Under the pieces are notes generated by a model that was not told the DNA's origin, did no database searches, and saw nothing but the letters and a program-made list of their open reading frames with translations. Positions 1 to 8,870 of a DNA stretch of 64,000 nt are shown one piece after another. Within the stretch, counting starts at the first letter, position 1. The number at the start of each line of letters is the position of its first letter. This DNA is from Acidobacteriota bacterium (GTDB lineage: Bacteria > Acidobacteriota > Thermoanaerobaculia > Multivoradales > Multivoraceae). The translations under genes were made by a program, and so were the position numbers. The stretch is taken from positions 107,192 to 171,191 of the forward strand of contig QQVD01000057.1 of NCBI GenBank assembly GCA_003388555.1, written 5' to 3'.

Positions 1-2
1 AT

Positions 3-203
3 CCTATGGGTCCCTTCACGTTGCTCGACTTCATCGGGCTCGACACCATCGTCTTCATCGCCGACATCATGTTCGACGAGTACCGTGAGGCGCGCTACGC
101 GCCGCCGCCGATGCTGCGTCAGCTGGTGCAGGCGGGACGGCTGGGACGCAAGTCCGGCCGCGGCTTCTACGACTACGGAGGTGGCTCGGGAGGCAGCGGT
201 TGA
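3..203 (+). CDS. 3-hydroxyacyl-CoA dehydrogenase, C-terminal end (partial)
   Basis: The gene enters from the left edge and only its last 66 or so codons are present. The segment starts with PMGPFTLLDFIGLDT and ends with a GRLGRKSGRGFYDY motif. This is the typical C-terminal helical (dimerisation) domain of 3-hydroxybutyryl-CoA/3-hydroxyacyl-CoA dehydrogenases, which oxidise the 3-hydroxyl group of acyl-CoA with NAD(P). The NAD-binding Rossmann domain and catalytic His/Glu lie outside the window, so the substrate chain length cannot be judged. It ends with a Gly/Ser-rich tail. About 230 bases without a convincing gene separate it from the phoH-like gene. Confidence 0.85.
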   Translation, partial: PMGPFTLLDFIGLDTIVFIADIMFDEYREARYAPPPMLRQLVQAGRLGRKSGRGFYDYGGGSGGSG

Positions 204-230
204 CCGGCTCCGCCGCGGTGGGCGTTCGGC

Positions 231-236
231 TACCAT
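231..236 (+). promoter_or_regulatory. candidate -10 element upstream of the phoH operon
   Basis: TACCAT matches the TAnnnT -10 pattern seen before other genes here, in the gap after the dehydrogenase stop. Transcription would begin near 243, giving a leader of about 190 nt. No good -35 is visible, so this is tentative. Confidence 0.3.
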
Positions 237-431
237 GAAGATCTCGCGGGCGACTCCGGGCGTCGGGGAGGAGAGAGCGCCCTTCGCTGCCACCGCACCG
301 CACGCTGGTGTCCTGGCCCACCGGCGGCGACCCGTACGAAGGCCTGCAGCGTCGCTCGCCGACGCCGTCCCGCGCGGCCGCTGCTTCGTTCATCAGGGAA
401 TGTCCGACACCCACGGGAGTGACTCCGACTC

Positions 432-1526
432 TTGAGCACTGCATCGACGATCGAACCATCGCAGAGCAGCATCGATCTCGACGAGGCGACCGTGAGGTTC
501 CTCGCCGGGACCCACGACGAGCGCTTCCGTCGCTACGAGAGGCTGTTCGACATCGACATCGGCGCTCGCGGCGGAGAAATCACCCTCAAGGGCGATCCTG
601 CCGGCGTGGCGTCCGCCGAGCGACTGATCGGCGGCCTCGGTGAGCTGGTGGCGCGAGGATTTCGTCTCCGCGGCAGCGACCTACGCACCGCCGAGCGCGT
701 TGTGCTCGACTCCCCCGACGCATCGGTGGTCGAGTTCTTCCTCGGCAGCGGGCCGGTGGCTGGCGGCAAGCGCATGGTGGCGCCGCGTTCACTGAACCAG
801 AAGCGCTACATGCAGGCGATGGTCGACTACGACCTGGTGATCTCGGCCGGGCCGGCGGGCACCGGCAAGACGTATCTCGCCGTCGCCATGGCGGCGACGA
901 TGCTGGCCGAGAAGCGGGTCAGACGGTTGATCCTGGCGCGCCCCGCGGTCGAAGCGGGTGAGAAGCTGGGGTTCCTTCCCGGCGACCTCGCCGAGAAGGT
1001 CAATCCGTACCTGCGGCCGCTCTACGACGCGCTGTTCGACATCATCGGCTACGACAAGGTCTCGCGCATGATGGAGCGCGAGGTGATCGAAGTCGCGCCG
1101 CTGGCGTTCATGCGCGGCCGCACCCTGAACGACAGCTTCATCATCCTCGACGAGGCCCAGAACACCACGCCCGAGCAGATGAAGATGTTCCTCACCCGGA
1201 TCGGCCTCGGTTCGCGGGCAGTGGTCAACGGTGACATCACCCAGGTCGACCTGCCGAGCAACCAGCGCTCGGGTCTGCGGGATGCCCACGAGGTCCTGCG
1301 GGGGATGGAGGGCGTCGCCTTCGTCGAGTTCGGCGAGCGCGACGTGGTGCGCCACGACCTTGTGCAGCGCATCGTCGGCGCCTACGCCGAGAGAGATCGG
1401 CGTCGCGAGCTGGAGGACGGCGACGAGCGCTCCGGGGGCGGTCGCCGTGGCGATGGTCGTCGTGGCGCCGGCCGCTCCGAAGGCTCCGCGGGCGACAGGG
1501 GCAACGGCCGGAGTGACGCTTCGTGA
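432..1526 (+). CDS. ybeZ: PhoH family ATPase (YbeZ-like)
   Basis: This is a cytoplasmic P-loop ATPase of the PhoH/YbeZ family, associated in many bacteria with YbeY and rRNA processing. The Walker A motif GPAGTGKT starts at about residue 140 and the Walker B segment FIILDEAQN at about residue 236, followed by a sensor-like [12 protein letters not shown]. The N-terminal 110 residues resemble the KH-like domain of the family. A 35-residue Arg/Gly-rich low-complexity tail follows the ATPase domain and could bind RNA (inference). The start is TTG at 432; no ATG sits nearby in frame. The stop overlaps the next gene's GTG by 4 bases, so the two are probably translationally coupled. Placement directly before the HD phosphohydrolase and the YbeY-Era fusion is the classical ybeZ-ybeY neighbourhood. 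Confidence 0.93.
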   Translation: MSTASTIEPSQSSIDLDEATVRFLAGTHDERFRRYERLFDIDIGARGGEITLKGDPAGVASAERLIGGLGELVARGFRLRGSDLRTAERVVLDSPDASVVEFFLGSGPVAGGKRMVAPRSLNQKRYMQAMVDYDLVISAGPAGTGKTYLAVAMAATMLAEKRVRRLILARPAVEAGEKLGFLPGDLAEKVNPYLRPLYDALFDIIGYDKVSRMMEREVIEVAPLAFMRGRTLNDSFIILDEAQNTTPEQMKMFLTRIGLGSRAVVNGDITQVDLPSNQRSGLRDAHEVLRGMEGVAFVEFGERDVVRHDLVQRIVGAYAERDRRRELEDGDERSGGGRRGDGRRGAGRSEGSAGDRGNGRSDAS

Positions 1527-3922
1527 GTGGTGGCGGCGGCGACCGCGAGCGGCGGCCCGGCCGCGGGTCGGGTCGTGCGCGCTCGCCGCGGGGCGGCCGC
1601 CGCTACTGGTCGGAGTCGTGGTTCCGACTGCAGGAGCGCGAAGGTCTCTGGATCGCTCTCTTCGTGCTGATCGGCTTCTGGACGCTGGCGCCCGACGACC
1701 TCTTCTTCCGCCACCAGGTTCAGGTCGGGGAGATCACCGACCGCGACTACGTCGCCGATCGCGATCTGCTGCTGGTCGACGAGACGACCACCAACGCCAG
1801 GCGTCAGCGCGCTCGCGAGGAGGTGCTGCCGGTCTACGACTTCGACCAGGCCATGGTGATCGAGATCGACGGCCAGTTCGAGCGTCTCTTCCGCAAGGGA
1901 CGTGAGTTGCTCGAGGCGGGAGTCGGGCTCGAGGGAGCCTCGGTCGCGGCGGAGCCAGGGGTGCCTCCTCCGCCTCCGACCTCACCGTTCCTGACCGAGC
2001 TGCGCCGCGGCACCGAGCTGCGGATCACCCAGGCCCAGCTCGAGGTGCTTGCCTCGGGTCGCTTCTCGGAGGAGCTCGAGGACCGTGTGCGCACCGTGGT
2101 CCGCTCGCTGCTCTCGGCCGGCGTGGTGGCCAACAAGACGGTGCTGCTCGAGAACCGCACCCGCGGCGTGACCCTGCGTGAGCTGCCCACAGGACACGAG
2201 GACGTGCAGCTCGACCTCTACGGCTATCGCGACTATCCCGAAGAGGTGGACCAGTTCCTGCAGGTCGAGGTGGCGCGGTGGAGCGGCTGGCGCGGCAGCC
2301 GCCGCGAGACGCTCCGCCGCTTCGTGCTCGACAACGTACCGCCCAACGTCAGCCTGAATCTCCAGGAGACGAGCCGCCGACGCACCGCGGCCGAGCTCGC
2401 CGTCGAGGAGTCGTTCACCCAGGTCAAGGCCGGGCAGGTGATCGCCAGGCGAGGAGATCAGCTCACCGGGACCGCGGTCGAGCTGATCGAGGAGATGCGG
2501 GGGGCGCGTCCTTCCGCCGGCCTGATCCCAGCTCTCGGCACTCTGCTCCTGGTCTTCCTGGTGGCGCTCGGCATCCAGCAGGGCAACCGCCGGGTGCTCT
2601 TCCTGCGTCCGGCCGACGAGCGCACCCTCGGCGGCATGCTCCTGCTGCTGATCGGGGGACTGATCTCCTGCCGGCTCGGCATGGTCCTCTGCCAGGCGCT
2701 GGCCGAGTCGTTCGAGCGGGCGCCTCTGAACGACGCCGCGAGCTACCGCTACGCGATGCCGTATGCCGCGCTGGCTCTGGTGATGTCGCTCTTCTACGGC
2801 CGCGGCAGGGCGCTGCTCGGCACCATCTTCTTCGCCGTACTGGTCTCGCGCACCGAGCCGACGCAGGCCTTCGAGCTGGTGCTCTACGTGCTCTTCACCT
2901 CGCTGGCGGCGATCTACGCCCTCGATCGGTTGCACCAGAGATCGGCGATCACCCGGGCGGCACTGATCGTCGGCGCCACGGCCGTGGTCAGCGCGGTGAT
3001 GATCGGTAGCCTCGCGGTCACCCAGGCGCGGTCGCCGAGCAGTCTGCTCTTCGACGCCGCATGCGCCATCGTCGGCGGCATCCTCGTCGCCGCGGCCACC
3101 AGCTTCGTGGTGCCGGTGCTCGAGTCGCTGCTCGGCCTGACCACCGACATCAAGCTGCTCGAGCTCTCCGACACCAACCTCCCGCTGCTGCGTCGTGTCG
3201 CGTTCGAGGCCCCCGGCACCTTCCAGCACTCCCTGATGGTGGCCAATCTCGCCAAGGCCGGCTGCGAGGCGATCGGCGCCAACGCGGTGCTGGCGTACAC
3301 CGCCGGGCTCTACCACGACATCGGCAAGGTGCTGCGGCCCGGCTACTTCGTCGAGAACCAGTGGGAGGGCGCGAACCCGCACGACAAGCTGGCGCCGTCG
3401 ATGAGCGCGCTGATCGTGGTGAACCACGTCAAGGAGGGCGCCGAGCTGGCCCGCGAGCAGGGACTGCCACAGCCGATCGTCGACGCGATCCTCCAGCACC
3501 ACGGAACGCGGCGCCTCACCTACTTCTACAACCGCGCCCTCGAACAGTGCTCCTCCGGCCAGATCGACGAGCAGGCCTATCGCTACCCGGGGCCGAAGCC
3601 GCAGAACAAGGTGATGGGAGTTCTGCTCTGCGCCGACGCGATCGAGGCCGCCAGCCGCACCATCCAGAACCCGTCCTCGACCTCGATCCGGGCCCTGATC
3701 GACCGCCTCGTCGGCGAGGCGATGCAGGAGGGACAGCTCGACGAGTCGAACCTCACCCTGACCGACATCCGTCTCGCGTCGGAGGCATTCAGCAAGGTGC
3801 TGCAGCGCATCTACCACAAGCGCGTCGACTATCCCGGCTACGACTTCAACACCCATCCCGGAAGCCAGCCGGGTGGGCCTGCCGGCAAGCTGCGGATGGT
3901 CGAGGGGGGCGGGGCCGGATGA
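1523..3922 (+). CDS. 7TM-HD family membrane phosphohydrolase (YqfF/PgpH-like)
   Basis: A 799-residue membrane protein with the architecture of 7TMR-HDED/HD proteins, which include the cyclic-di-AMP phosphodiesterase PgpH of Firmicutes. One N-terminal transmembrane helix lies at about residues 40-60. A large extracytoplasmic domain runs to about residue 335, with a proline-rich insertion near residue 150. A bundle of hydrophobic helices covers about 335-540, and a cytoplasmic HD domain follows. The HD domain shows HSLMVANLAK and the signature YHDIGK (His about residue 598). The start is GTG, overlapping phoH. The ATG of the next gene overlaps its stop (ATGA). Activity on c-di-AMP is inferred from the family; no cyclase gene is in the window. 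Confidence 0.9.
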   Translation: MSGGGGDRERRPGRGSGRARSPRGGRRYWSESWFRLQEREGLWIALFVLIGFWTLAPDDLFFRHQVQVGEITDRDYVADRDLLLVDETTTNARRQRAREEVLPVYDFDQAMVIEIDGQFERLFRKGRELLEAGVGLEGASVAAEPGVPPPPPTSPFLTELRRGTELRITQAQLEVLASGRFSEELEDRVRTVVRSLLSAGVVANKTVLLENRTRGVTLRELPTGHEDVQLDLYGYRDYPEEVDQFLQVEVARWSGWRGSRRETLRRFVLDNVPPNVSLNLQETSRRRTAAELAVEESFTQVKAGQVIARRGDQLTGTAVELIEEMRGARPSAGLIPALGTLLLVFLVALGIQQGNRRVLFLRPADERTLGGMLLLLIGGLISCRLGMVLCQALAESFERAPLNDAASYRYAMPYAALALVMSLFYGRGRALLGTIFFAVLVSRTEPTQAFELVLYVLFTSLAAIYALDRLHQRSAITRAALIVGATAVVSAVMIGSLAVTQARSPSSLLFDAACAIVGGILVAAATSFVVPVLESLLGLTTDIKLLELSDTNLPLLRRVAFEAPGTFQHSLMVANLAKAGCEAIGANAVLAYTAGLYHDIGKVLRPGYFVENQWEGANPHDKLAPSMSALIVVNHVKEGAELAREQGLPQPIVDAILQHHGTRRLTYFYNRALEQCSSGQIDEQAYRYPGPKPQNKVMGVLLCADAIEAASRTIQNPSSTSIRALIDRLVGEAMQEGQLDESNLTLTDIRLASEAFSKVLQRIYHKRVDYPGYDFNTHPGSQPGGPAGKLRMVEGGGAG

Positions 3923-5511
3923 GCTCGGCCGAGGAGACCTCCGGCAGGAGCCGATCGGGTGGCGAGGGCGAAGAGGCGAGCCGGGGCGAGGCCCGGCGCC
4001 CGGCGCCGTCGGGCACCTCGCGCCCGGACGACCCGTCGGGCCAGGCAGGCGCGGCTGACGTCGCAGGGGAGGACACGGACTTCACCGGTGGGGAGTCGCT
4101 CGAGCGTGGCCGGGTGGCGCTGCAGGGCCTCGAGCTGCTGGCCGACGACGACCTGGCGCAGGGGCTCGCCAGCTGGCTCGACCGGCTGATCGACGAGCTG
4201 GCGCCGGAAGGCGACAGCCTCGCCGTGCAGCTCACCGACGACCCGGGGATGGAGGAGCTGTCGGAGACCTTCCGCGGTCGGCGCGCGAGCACCGACGTGC
4301 TCTCGTTTCCGGGCGAGAAGACTCCCGAGGGCCTGCATCTGGGCGACGTGGTGATCTGCGTGCCCTACGCGGCCCGTCAGGCCGAGGAGCGTGGCCACGG
4401 CCTCGATGTCGAGATGCAGGTCCTGCTGCTGCACGGGCTGCTGCACTGCCTGGGCTACGACCACGAGAGCGACAGCGGCGAGATGGAGCGCCTCGAGGCC
4501 GATCTACGCGCCCGCCACGTGGTCGCGGACCTGGCTCGGCGATCGCAACCGGGGCAGGCCCCTCGCGGGATCCCGGGCGACAACGAGGGGGACGGTGCCG
4601 CGACTGCGCGCCGCACCGGACGCGTGGCGCTGATCGGGCGTCCCAACGCCGGCAAGTCGACCCTGATGAACCGGTTCCTGGGCGAGAAGCTGGCGATCGT
4701 CTCCGACAAGCCCCAGACCACCCGCCAGCGCCTGCTCGGCCTGCTGACTACACCGCGCGGCCAGATGATCTTCCTCGACACCCCGGGGGTGCACAAACCC
4801 GAGCACCGGCTGAATCGGCGCATGGTCAAGGCCGCCACCGACGCCCTCGGAGAGGCCGACGTGATCTGCCTGGTGGTCGATGCGTCGGTGCGTTGGGGGA
4901 AGGGAGACGAGTACCTGCTCGAGCTGCTGCGCCGGGTCGACCGACCGAAGATCGCGGCGCTGAACAAGGTCGATGCGATGCGCAAGTCGAAGCTGCTCGA
5001 GCTGATCGACCGGCTGCGCCGCGAGCAGGGGTTCGAGGAGTTCGTGCCGATCTCGGCGCTCGAGGGCGAAGCCACCGAGACGCTGCTCGAGCTGCTCTGG
5101 GAGCGCCTGCCGGTCGGCCCGCCCGAGTACGCCGAAGACCTCTTGACCACCCAGAGCGAACGCTTCCTGGTCGCCGAGCGGATTCGCGAGAAGATCCTCG
5201 ATCAGACCCGTGACGAGCTGCCCTTCGCCACCGCGGTGTCGATCGACGACTGGCGCGACGACGAAGAGTCCGATCGCCTGATCCTGCAGGCGACCATCTG
5301 GGTGGAGCGCCCCGGCCAGAAGAAGATCATCATCGGCAAGGGCGGCCAGATGATCAAGCAGATCGGTACCGCGGCGCGCCTCGATCTCGAGGAGTTCCTG
5401 GGCCGCAGGGTGTTCCTCGACCTGTTCGTGCGCCAGGTCGACAACTGGCGCGAGGATCCTCGTCGGCTGGCCGACCTCGACCGTCAGAACGCCTTCGACC
5501 TGCCCTCCTGA
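3919..5511 (+). CDS. YbeY-Era fusion: rRNA endoribonuclease joined to GTPase Era
   Basis: One uninterrupted 530-residue reading frame holds two ribosome-maturation proteins. Residues 1-55 are low-complexity. Residues of about 60-215 form YbeY, with STDVLSFPG and the zinc signature HGLLHCLGYDH (residues 172-182). After a 45-residue Gly/Arg/Asp linker comes full-length Era: G1 GRPNAGKST (about 240), G3 DTPG (about 287), NKVD (about 349), and a C-terminal KH domain with GKGGQMIKQIG (about 473). No stop separates the halves and no strong internal ribosome site is obvious, though internal GTG codons exist. YbeY matures 16S rRNA 3' ends and Era binds the same 3' end, so joining them makes functional sense. 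The ATG overlaps the upstream stop by 4 bases. Confidence 0.93.
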   Translation: MSSAEETSGRSRSGGEGEEASRGEARRPAPSGTSRPDDPSGQAGAADVAGEDTDFTGGESLERGRVALQGLELLADDDLAQGLASWLDRLIDELAPEGDSLAVQLTDDPGMEELSETFRGRRASTDVLSFPGEKTPEGLHLGDVVICVPYAARQAEERGHGLDVEMQVLLLHGLLHCLGYDHESDSGEMERLEADLRARHVVADLARRSQPGQAPRGIPGDNEGDGAATARRTGRVALIGRPNAGKSTLMNRFLGEKLAIVSDKPQTTRQRLLGLLTTPRGQMIFLDTPGVHKPEHRLNRRMVKAATDALGEADVICLVVDASVRWGKGDEYLLELLRRVDRPKIAALNKVDAMRKSKLLELIDRLRREQGFEEFVPISALEGEATETLLELLWERLPVGPPEYAEDLLTTQSERFLVAERIREKILDQTRDELPFATAVSIDDWRDDEESDRLILQATIWVERPGQKKIIIGKGGQMIKQIGTAARLDLEEFLGRRVFLDLFVRQVDNWREDPRRLADLDRQNAFDLPS

Positions 5512-5584
5512 TCAGCAGGCCGACGCGGCGGCGCGGCGGTCGTCCAGTGGGCTCGGCCGCGCCGGAACGCCGCATGGTCGCTGG

Positions 5585-5590
5585 TACCAT
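5585..5590 (+). promoter_or_regulatory. -10 element of mgtE, leaderless arrangement
   Basis: TACCAT is followed by 7 bases and then the ATG at 5598. This is the spacing expected if transcription starts on the first base of the start codon. No Shine-Dalgarno sequence precedes that ATG. No clear -35 is seen. Confidence 0.5.
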
Positions 5591-5597
5591 CGCGGCG

Positions 5598-7001
5598 ATG
5601 CTGCAGCCGCCGAATCCGCCCGCCGAGGTCTTCGACGCCCGCGCCGCCCGGCTCACCGGGACGGTGCGTCGTCTGGTGCGCCGCGGTGCCCGCCGCAGCA
5701 TCTCCCGCCTGCTCGCCCGCATGCGGCCCGAGGACGTGGGGATGATGCTCGACGTGCTGACCCCGGCCGAGCAGGTCGAGGTGTTCCGCGTCGCCGTCGA
5801 GGAGCATCGCGACGCGGCCGGCGAAGTGCTGCTGTCGATGGAGCCGGCGCGGATGGTCAACCTGGTCTCTCGCCTCGACCCGGCGCAGATCGCCGACGTG
5901 CTGCACCCGATGGCGGTCGACGACGCGGTCGGCCTGGTCGAGATGCTGCCCGAGGAGGATCGCCAACCGGTCCTCGAGCTGCTCGACAAACGCGGCGGCG
6001 ACGACCTGCACCTGCAGCTGCACTACGCCGAGGACACCGCCGGCCGGATCATGAACACCGAGTACTTCTCGCTCCCCGAGGAGACCACGGTGGAAGAGGC
6101 GATCGCGCGCATACAGACCAGTGGCAACCTCGAGATGGTGTTCTATCTCTACGTCACCGATCCGGAGGGCGGACTGGTCGGCGTCACCTCGCTGCGGCAG
6201 TTGATCCTCGCCCGACCGGAGGCGCGTCTGGGCGAGATCGCGGAGCGCTCGGTGATCATGGTCTCGACCGAGACCGACCAGGAGGAGGTGGCCCGCCTCG
6301 CCTCGCGCTACGACCTGCTGGCGATCCCCGTGGTCGACGAGATCGGGCGCCTGGTCGGCATCGTCACCGTCGACGACGTCATCGACGTGCTGCAGGACGA
6401 GGCCGACGAGGACTTCTACCGCATGGTGGGCACCAGCGAGGACGAGCTGCTCTACCGCGAGCGCTCGTGGAGAGTGGCGCGCATCCGCCTGCCCTGGTTG
6501 CTGATCAACCTCACCGGTCTCTACCTGACCGGCCTGATCTTCAAGTACTTCGAGACCACCCTCCAGGAGCTCCTGATCCTGGTCTTCTTCGCCCCGGTGA
6601 TCATGGGCATGGGCGGCAACATAGGAGCCCAGACTTCGACCATCGCCGTGCGCGGCCTGGCCACGGGGCGCCTGGCACAGGGTCAGGGTAGGGTGCGCGC
6701 CTTCCTCGGCCAGCAGATCCGGGTCGGGGCGCTGCTCGGCCTGGTCTGCGCTCCGATCGCCGGCGTCGGGGTCTGGGTACTGCAGCAGAGCTGGGTGCTG
6801 GTGGCGGTGGTGTCCTTCTCGCTCTTCGTGGCCATCTTCCTCGCCTCGGTGAATGGCTCGGTGGTGCCGCTGATGTTCCAGCGCTTCGGCATCGATCCGG
6901 CGGTGGCGGCCGGACCCATGGTGACGACCACCAGCGACATGGTCGGAATAGCCGTCTACTTCGCGGTCGCGGCTGCGATGATCCGGAACTTCGTGATCTG
7001 A
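5598..7001 (+). CDS. mgtE: magnesium transporter MgtE
   Basis: This is a magnesium channel/transporter of the MgtE family in the cytoplasmic membrane. The cytosolic N domain (about 30-130) is followed by a pair of CBS domains (about 140-265), including IPVVDEIGRLVGIVTVDDVID. Five hydrophobic helices follow at about 300-467, including the pore motif region VIMGMGGNIGAQTSTI. MgtE channels close when the N and CBS domains bind Mg2+. Two upstream ATG/GTG codons exist, but ATG 5598 is preferred because it sits 7 bases after a -10-like TACCAT and the protein then begins directly before the conserved domain. It is separated from era by 86 bases and probably transcribed alone. Confidence 0.93.
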   Translation: MLQPPNPPAEVFDARAARLTGTVRRLVRRGARRSISRLLARMRPEDVGMMLDVLTPAEQVEVFRVAVEEHRDAAGEVLLSMEPARMVNLVSRLDPAQIADVLHPMAVDDAVGLVEMLPEEDRQPVLELLDKRGGDDLHLQLHYAEDTAGRIMNTEYFSLPEETTVEEAIARIQTSGNLEMVFYLYVTDPEGGLVGVTSLRQLILARPEARLGEIAERSVIMVSTETDQEEVARLASRYDLLAIPVVDEIGRLVGIVTVDDVIDVLQDEADEDFYRMVGTSEDELLYRERSWRVARIRLPWLLINLTGLYLTGLIFKYFETTLQELLILVFFAPVIMGMGGNIGAQTSTIAVRGLATGRLAQGQGRVRAFLGQQIRVGALLGLVCAPIAGVGVWVLQQSWVLVAVVSFSLFVAIFLASVNGSVVPLMFQRFGIDPAVAAGPMVTTTSDMVGIAVYFAVAAAMIRNFVI

Positions 7002-7118
7002 TCGAATGGAGTCGGCGGGGGGAGGCAGCCCTAGGCTCTCTCGCAAACCGTCGGTGTGGCCGTCGGTGTGGCCGACGGCGGACCGTCACTCCAGAGACGT
7101 CAACGGAGCACGTGGCAG

Positions 7119-7907
7119 TTGAGAGTCCACAGCGCGGATGCCCTGCTGCTCGAGGTGGGCGACCTGAGTGACGGTGATCGTGTCGTCTCGTTCCTCACCG
7201 CCGAGCACGGTCGGCGGCGCGGAGCGGCTCGCGGAGCGAAGCGCAAGTACAGTCGCTTCTCGGGTCAGCTGCAGCCCCTGGCCACGGTGCGACTCACCTG
7301 GTTCGAGAAGGACGACCGCGATCTGGTGCGAATCCGCGATCTCGAGGTCCTGCACAGCGGCGAGCGGCTCCGCCGGTCGCTCGAGGACCTGCTGTTGTGC
7401 GCCTATCTGACCGAGCACGTGTCGGTGTTCGCGCAGGAGAACGATCCCGGCCCGGAGCTGTTCAGGCTGCTCCGTTCGGTGGTCGACGCCCTCGAGGAGG
7501 GCGCCGCTCGCGAGCCTGTCCTGCGCTACTTCGAGAGCTGGATCCTCCGCATCGGTGGTGTGCTCGGCTACGAGCTCGACTGCCCGCTCTGCAGTCGGGT
7601 GCTCGAGGACCGCGCCGTGCTCCCGGACAGCGGCGAGTCGCTGCTCTGCCCGGAGTGCGCCGCCGGTGGCGGGGGGCTGGTGGTGGGGCAGGGCACCCTG
7701 GATCTGCTGCGGCGGACGCGGCGGCAGTCTCCGTCGCGGTTCGCTTCGGGAGTGCTCGCCGGCGGCGCCGAGCTCGCCGGCGCGACGGCGCAGCTCGAGG
7801 AGCTGTTGCTGCAGATTCGCCGTCGGTTCCTCGGCTTCGAGCTCAAGAGCCACGGCGTCATCCGCGAGACCCTGCGACGTCTGCAGGCGGTCGAGAAGGG
7901 GGCGTGA
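7119..7907 (+). CDS. recO: DNA repair protein RecO
   Basis: RecO (262 residues) anneals single strands and loads RecA in the RecFOR recombination pathway. The N-terminal OB-fold reads HSADALLLEVGDLSDGDRVV, the usual RecO opening. The C-terminal half carries the zinc-binding cysteines CPLC (about residue 155) and CPEC (about 183). The TTG start at 7119 is chosen because the conserved N-terminus begins at once and a GGAG lies 11 bases upstream; a longer frame upstream has no family similarity. The glyQ gene starts 6 bases after the stop, so recO probably opens the recO-glyQ-glyS-ppdK transcription unit. Confidence 0.88.
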   Translation: MRVHSADALLLEVGDLSDGDRVVSFLTAEHGRRRGAARGAKRKYSRFSGQLQPLATVRLTWFEKDDRDLVRIRDLEVLHSGERLRRSLEDLLLCAYLTEHVSVFAQENDPGPELFRLLRSVVDALEEGAAREPVLRYFESWILRIGGVLGYELDCPLCSRVLEDRAVLPDSGESLLCPECAAGGGGLVVGQGTLDLLRRTRRQSPSRFASGVLAGGAELAGATAQLEELLLQIRRRFLGFELKSHGVIRETLRRLQAVEKGA

Positions 7908-7913
7908 CAGGCG

Positions 7914-8870
7914 ATGCCTCCCGCCACCGTTGAGCAGATCCTCCACCGCCTGGCGTCGTTCTGGGAGGAGCGGGGCAGCGGCCTGCTGCCTCCTTGTGAG
8001 CTGCCGGTCGGATTCGGTCTCGCCGCTCCCGAGGTCTTCCTGTCGCTCTTCGACGGCCGCGCCCGCACCACCCACCAGCTGGTGGCGGTGCACCGGCCGG
8101 TCGACGCGCGCTACGGGCGCAGCAGTCTTCGCATGACCCGCCACCTGCGTTTCCAGCTGGTGCGACAGCCGGTGAGCGCGGGAGTACGTCACGAGGTGCT
8201 CGACAGCTTCCGCGCCGCCGGCTTCGAGCTCGACCGCCGTGACGTGCGCTTCGTCGAGGGCACCACGTCGCGTCCCGAGATCGGCGTCCGCGGTCGCCAT
8301 CAGCGGGTGCTCATCGACGGACTGCCGGTGGCGCGCATGGTGTTCGTCGAGCGCGCCGCGGGAGTCCGTCTGCCCCTCAGCTGCCTCGAGGTCTCCTACG
8401 GCATCGAGCGCCTGGCCTCGGTGCAGCAGGGCCACGCCGACCTCTTCCGCATCGACTGGGGCGGCGGTCACGCGACCGCGCGAAGCGAGGCCGAGGGCAG
8501 CTCCGCCTGGATGGAGGAGGAGCGCTCGCGCTACCTCCTCGAGGTCGCCGACGTCGAGCTGCTGAGGAGTCAGCTCGAGTCCTTCGACCAGCAGGCGTCG
8601 CGCTGCCTCGAGGCCGGGTTGGTGCTGCCGGCGTACGAGAGCGCGCTGCGCAGCCTGCAGGTGCTCGAGGTGCTCAAGCTGAGGTCGCTGCCTCTGCTCG
8701 CCGATCACGATCTCCTGTTCGGGCGGATCAGGCGGCGGGTCGAGAGGTGCGTGCAGCTGCGGGCCAGGCGTCAGGGTCTGGATCCCGACACCCGCTCCGG
8801 AGCCCACGCCCTCGGGGTCGCCGACGATCCCGATGACCGCCAGCTCGAGCTCACCGCGGAGGAGCGTTGA
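7914..8870 (+). CDS. glyQ: highly divergent glycyl-tRNA synthetase alpha subunit (GlyQ-like)
   Basis: The 318-residue product aligns end to end with GlyQ and sits in the usual recO-glyQ-glyS-ppdK order, but many invariant positions are changed. The ATP-site motif RRPTDGRYGENPNR becomes HRPVDARYGRSSLR (residues 60-73), keeping the RYG core but losing ENPN. The glycine/ATP-contacting stretch [22 protein letters not shown] is replaced at 124-147 by a segment lacking its Trp, Glu and Gln residues. EVSYGIERL (159-167) is retained. The loop normally reading YGDVFHQNEVEQS is also missing. It may be a weakly active or repurposed synthetase subunit; the family assignment is secure, the activity is not. 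The stop overlaps the glyS TTG start. Confidence 0.75.
   Translation: MPPATVEQILHRLASFWEERGSGLLPPCELPVGFGLAAPEVFLSLFDGRARTTHQLVAVHRPVDARYGRSSLRMTRHLRFQLVRQPVSAGVRHEVLDSFRAAGFELDRRDVRFVEGTTSRPEIGVRGRHQRVLIDGLPVARMVFVERAAGVRLPLSCLEVSYGIERLASVQQGHADLFRIDWGGGHATARSEAEGSSAWMEEERSRYLLEVADVELLRSQLESFDQQASRCLEAGLVLPAYESALRSLQVLEVLKLRSLPLLADHDLLFGRIRRRVERCVQLRARRQGLDPDTRSGAHALGVADDPDDRQLELTAEER

Noticed and set aside
1982-3856. A 624-codon minus-strand frame opposite the HD phosphohydrolase
   Set aside because: Composition is the mirror of the real gene and no domain or ribosome site is present.
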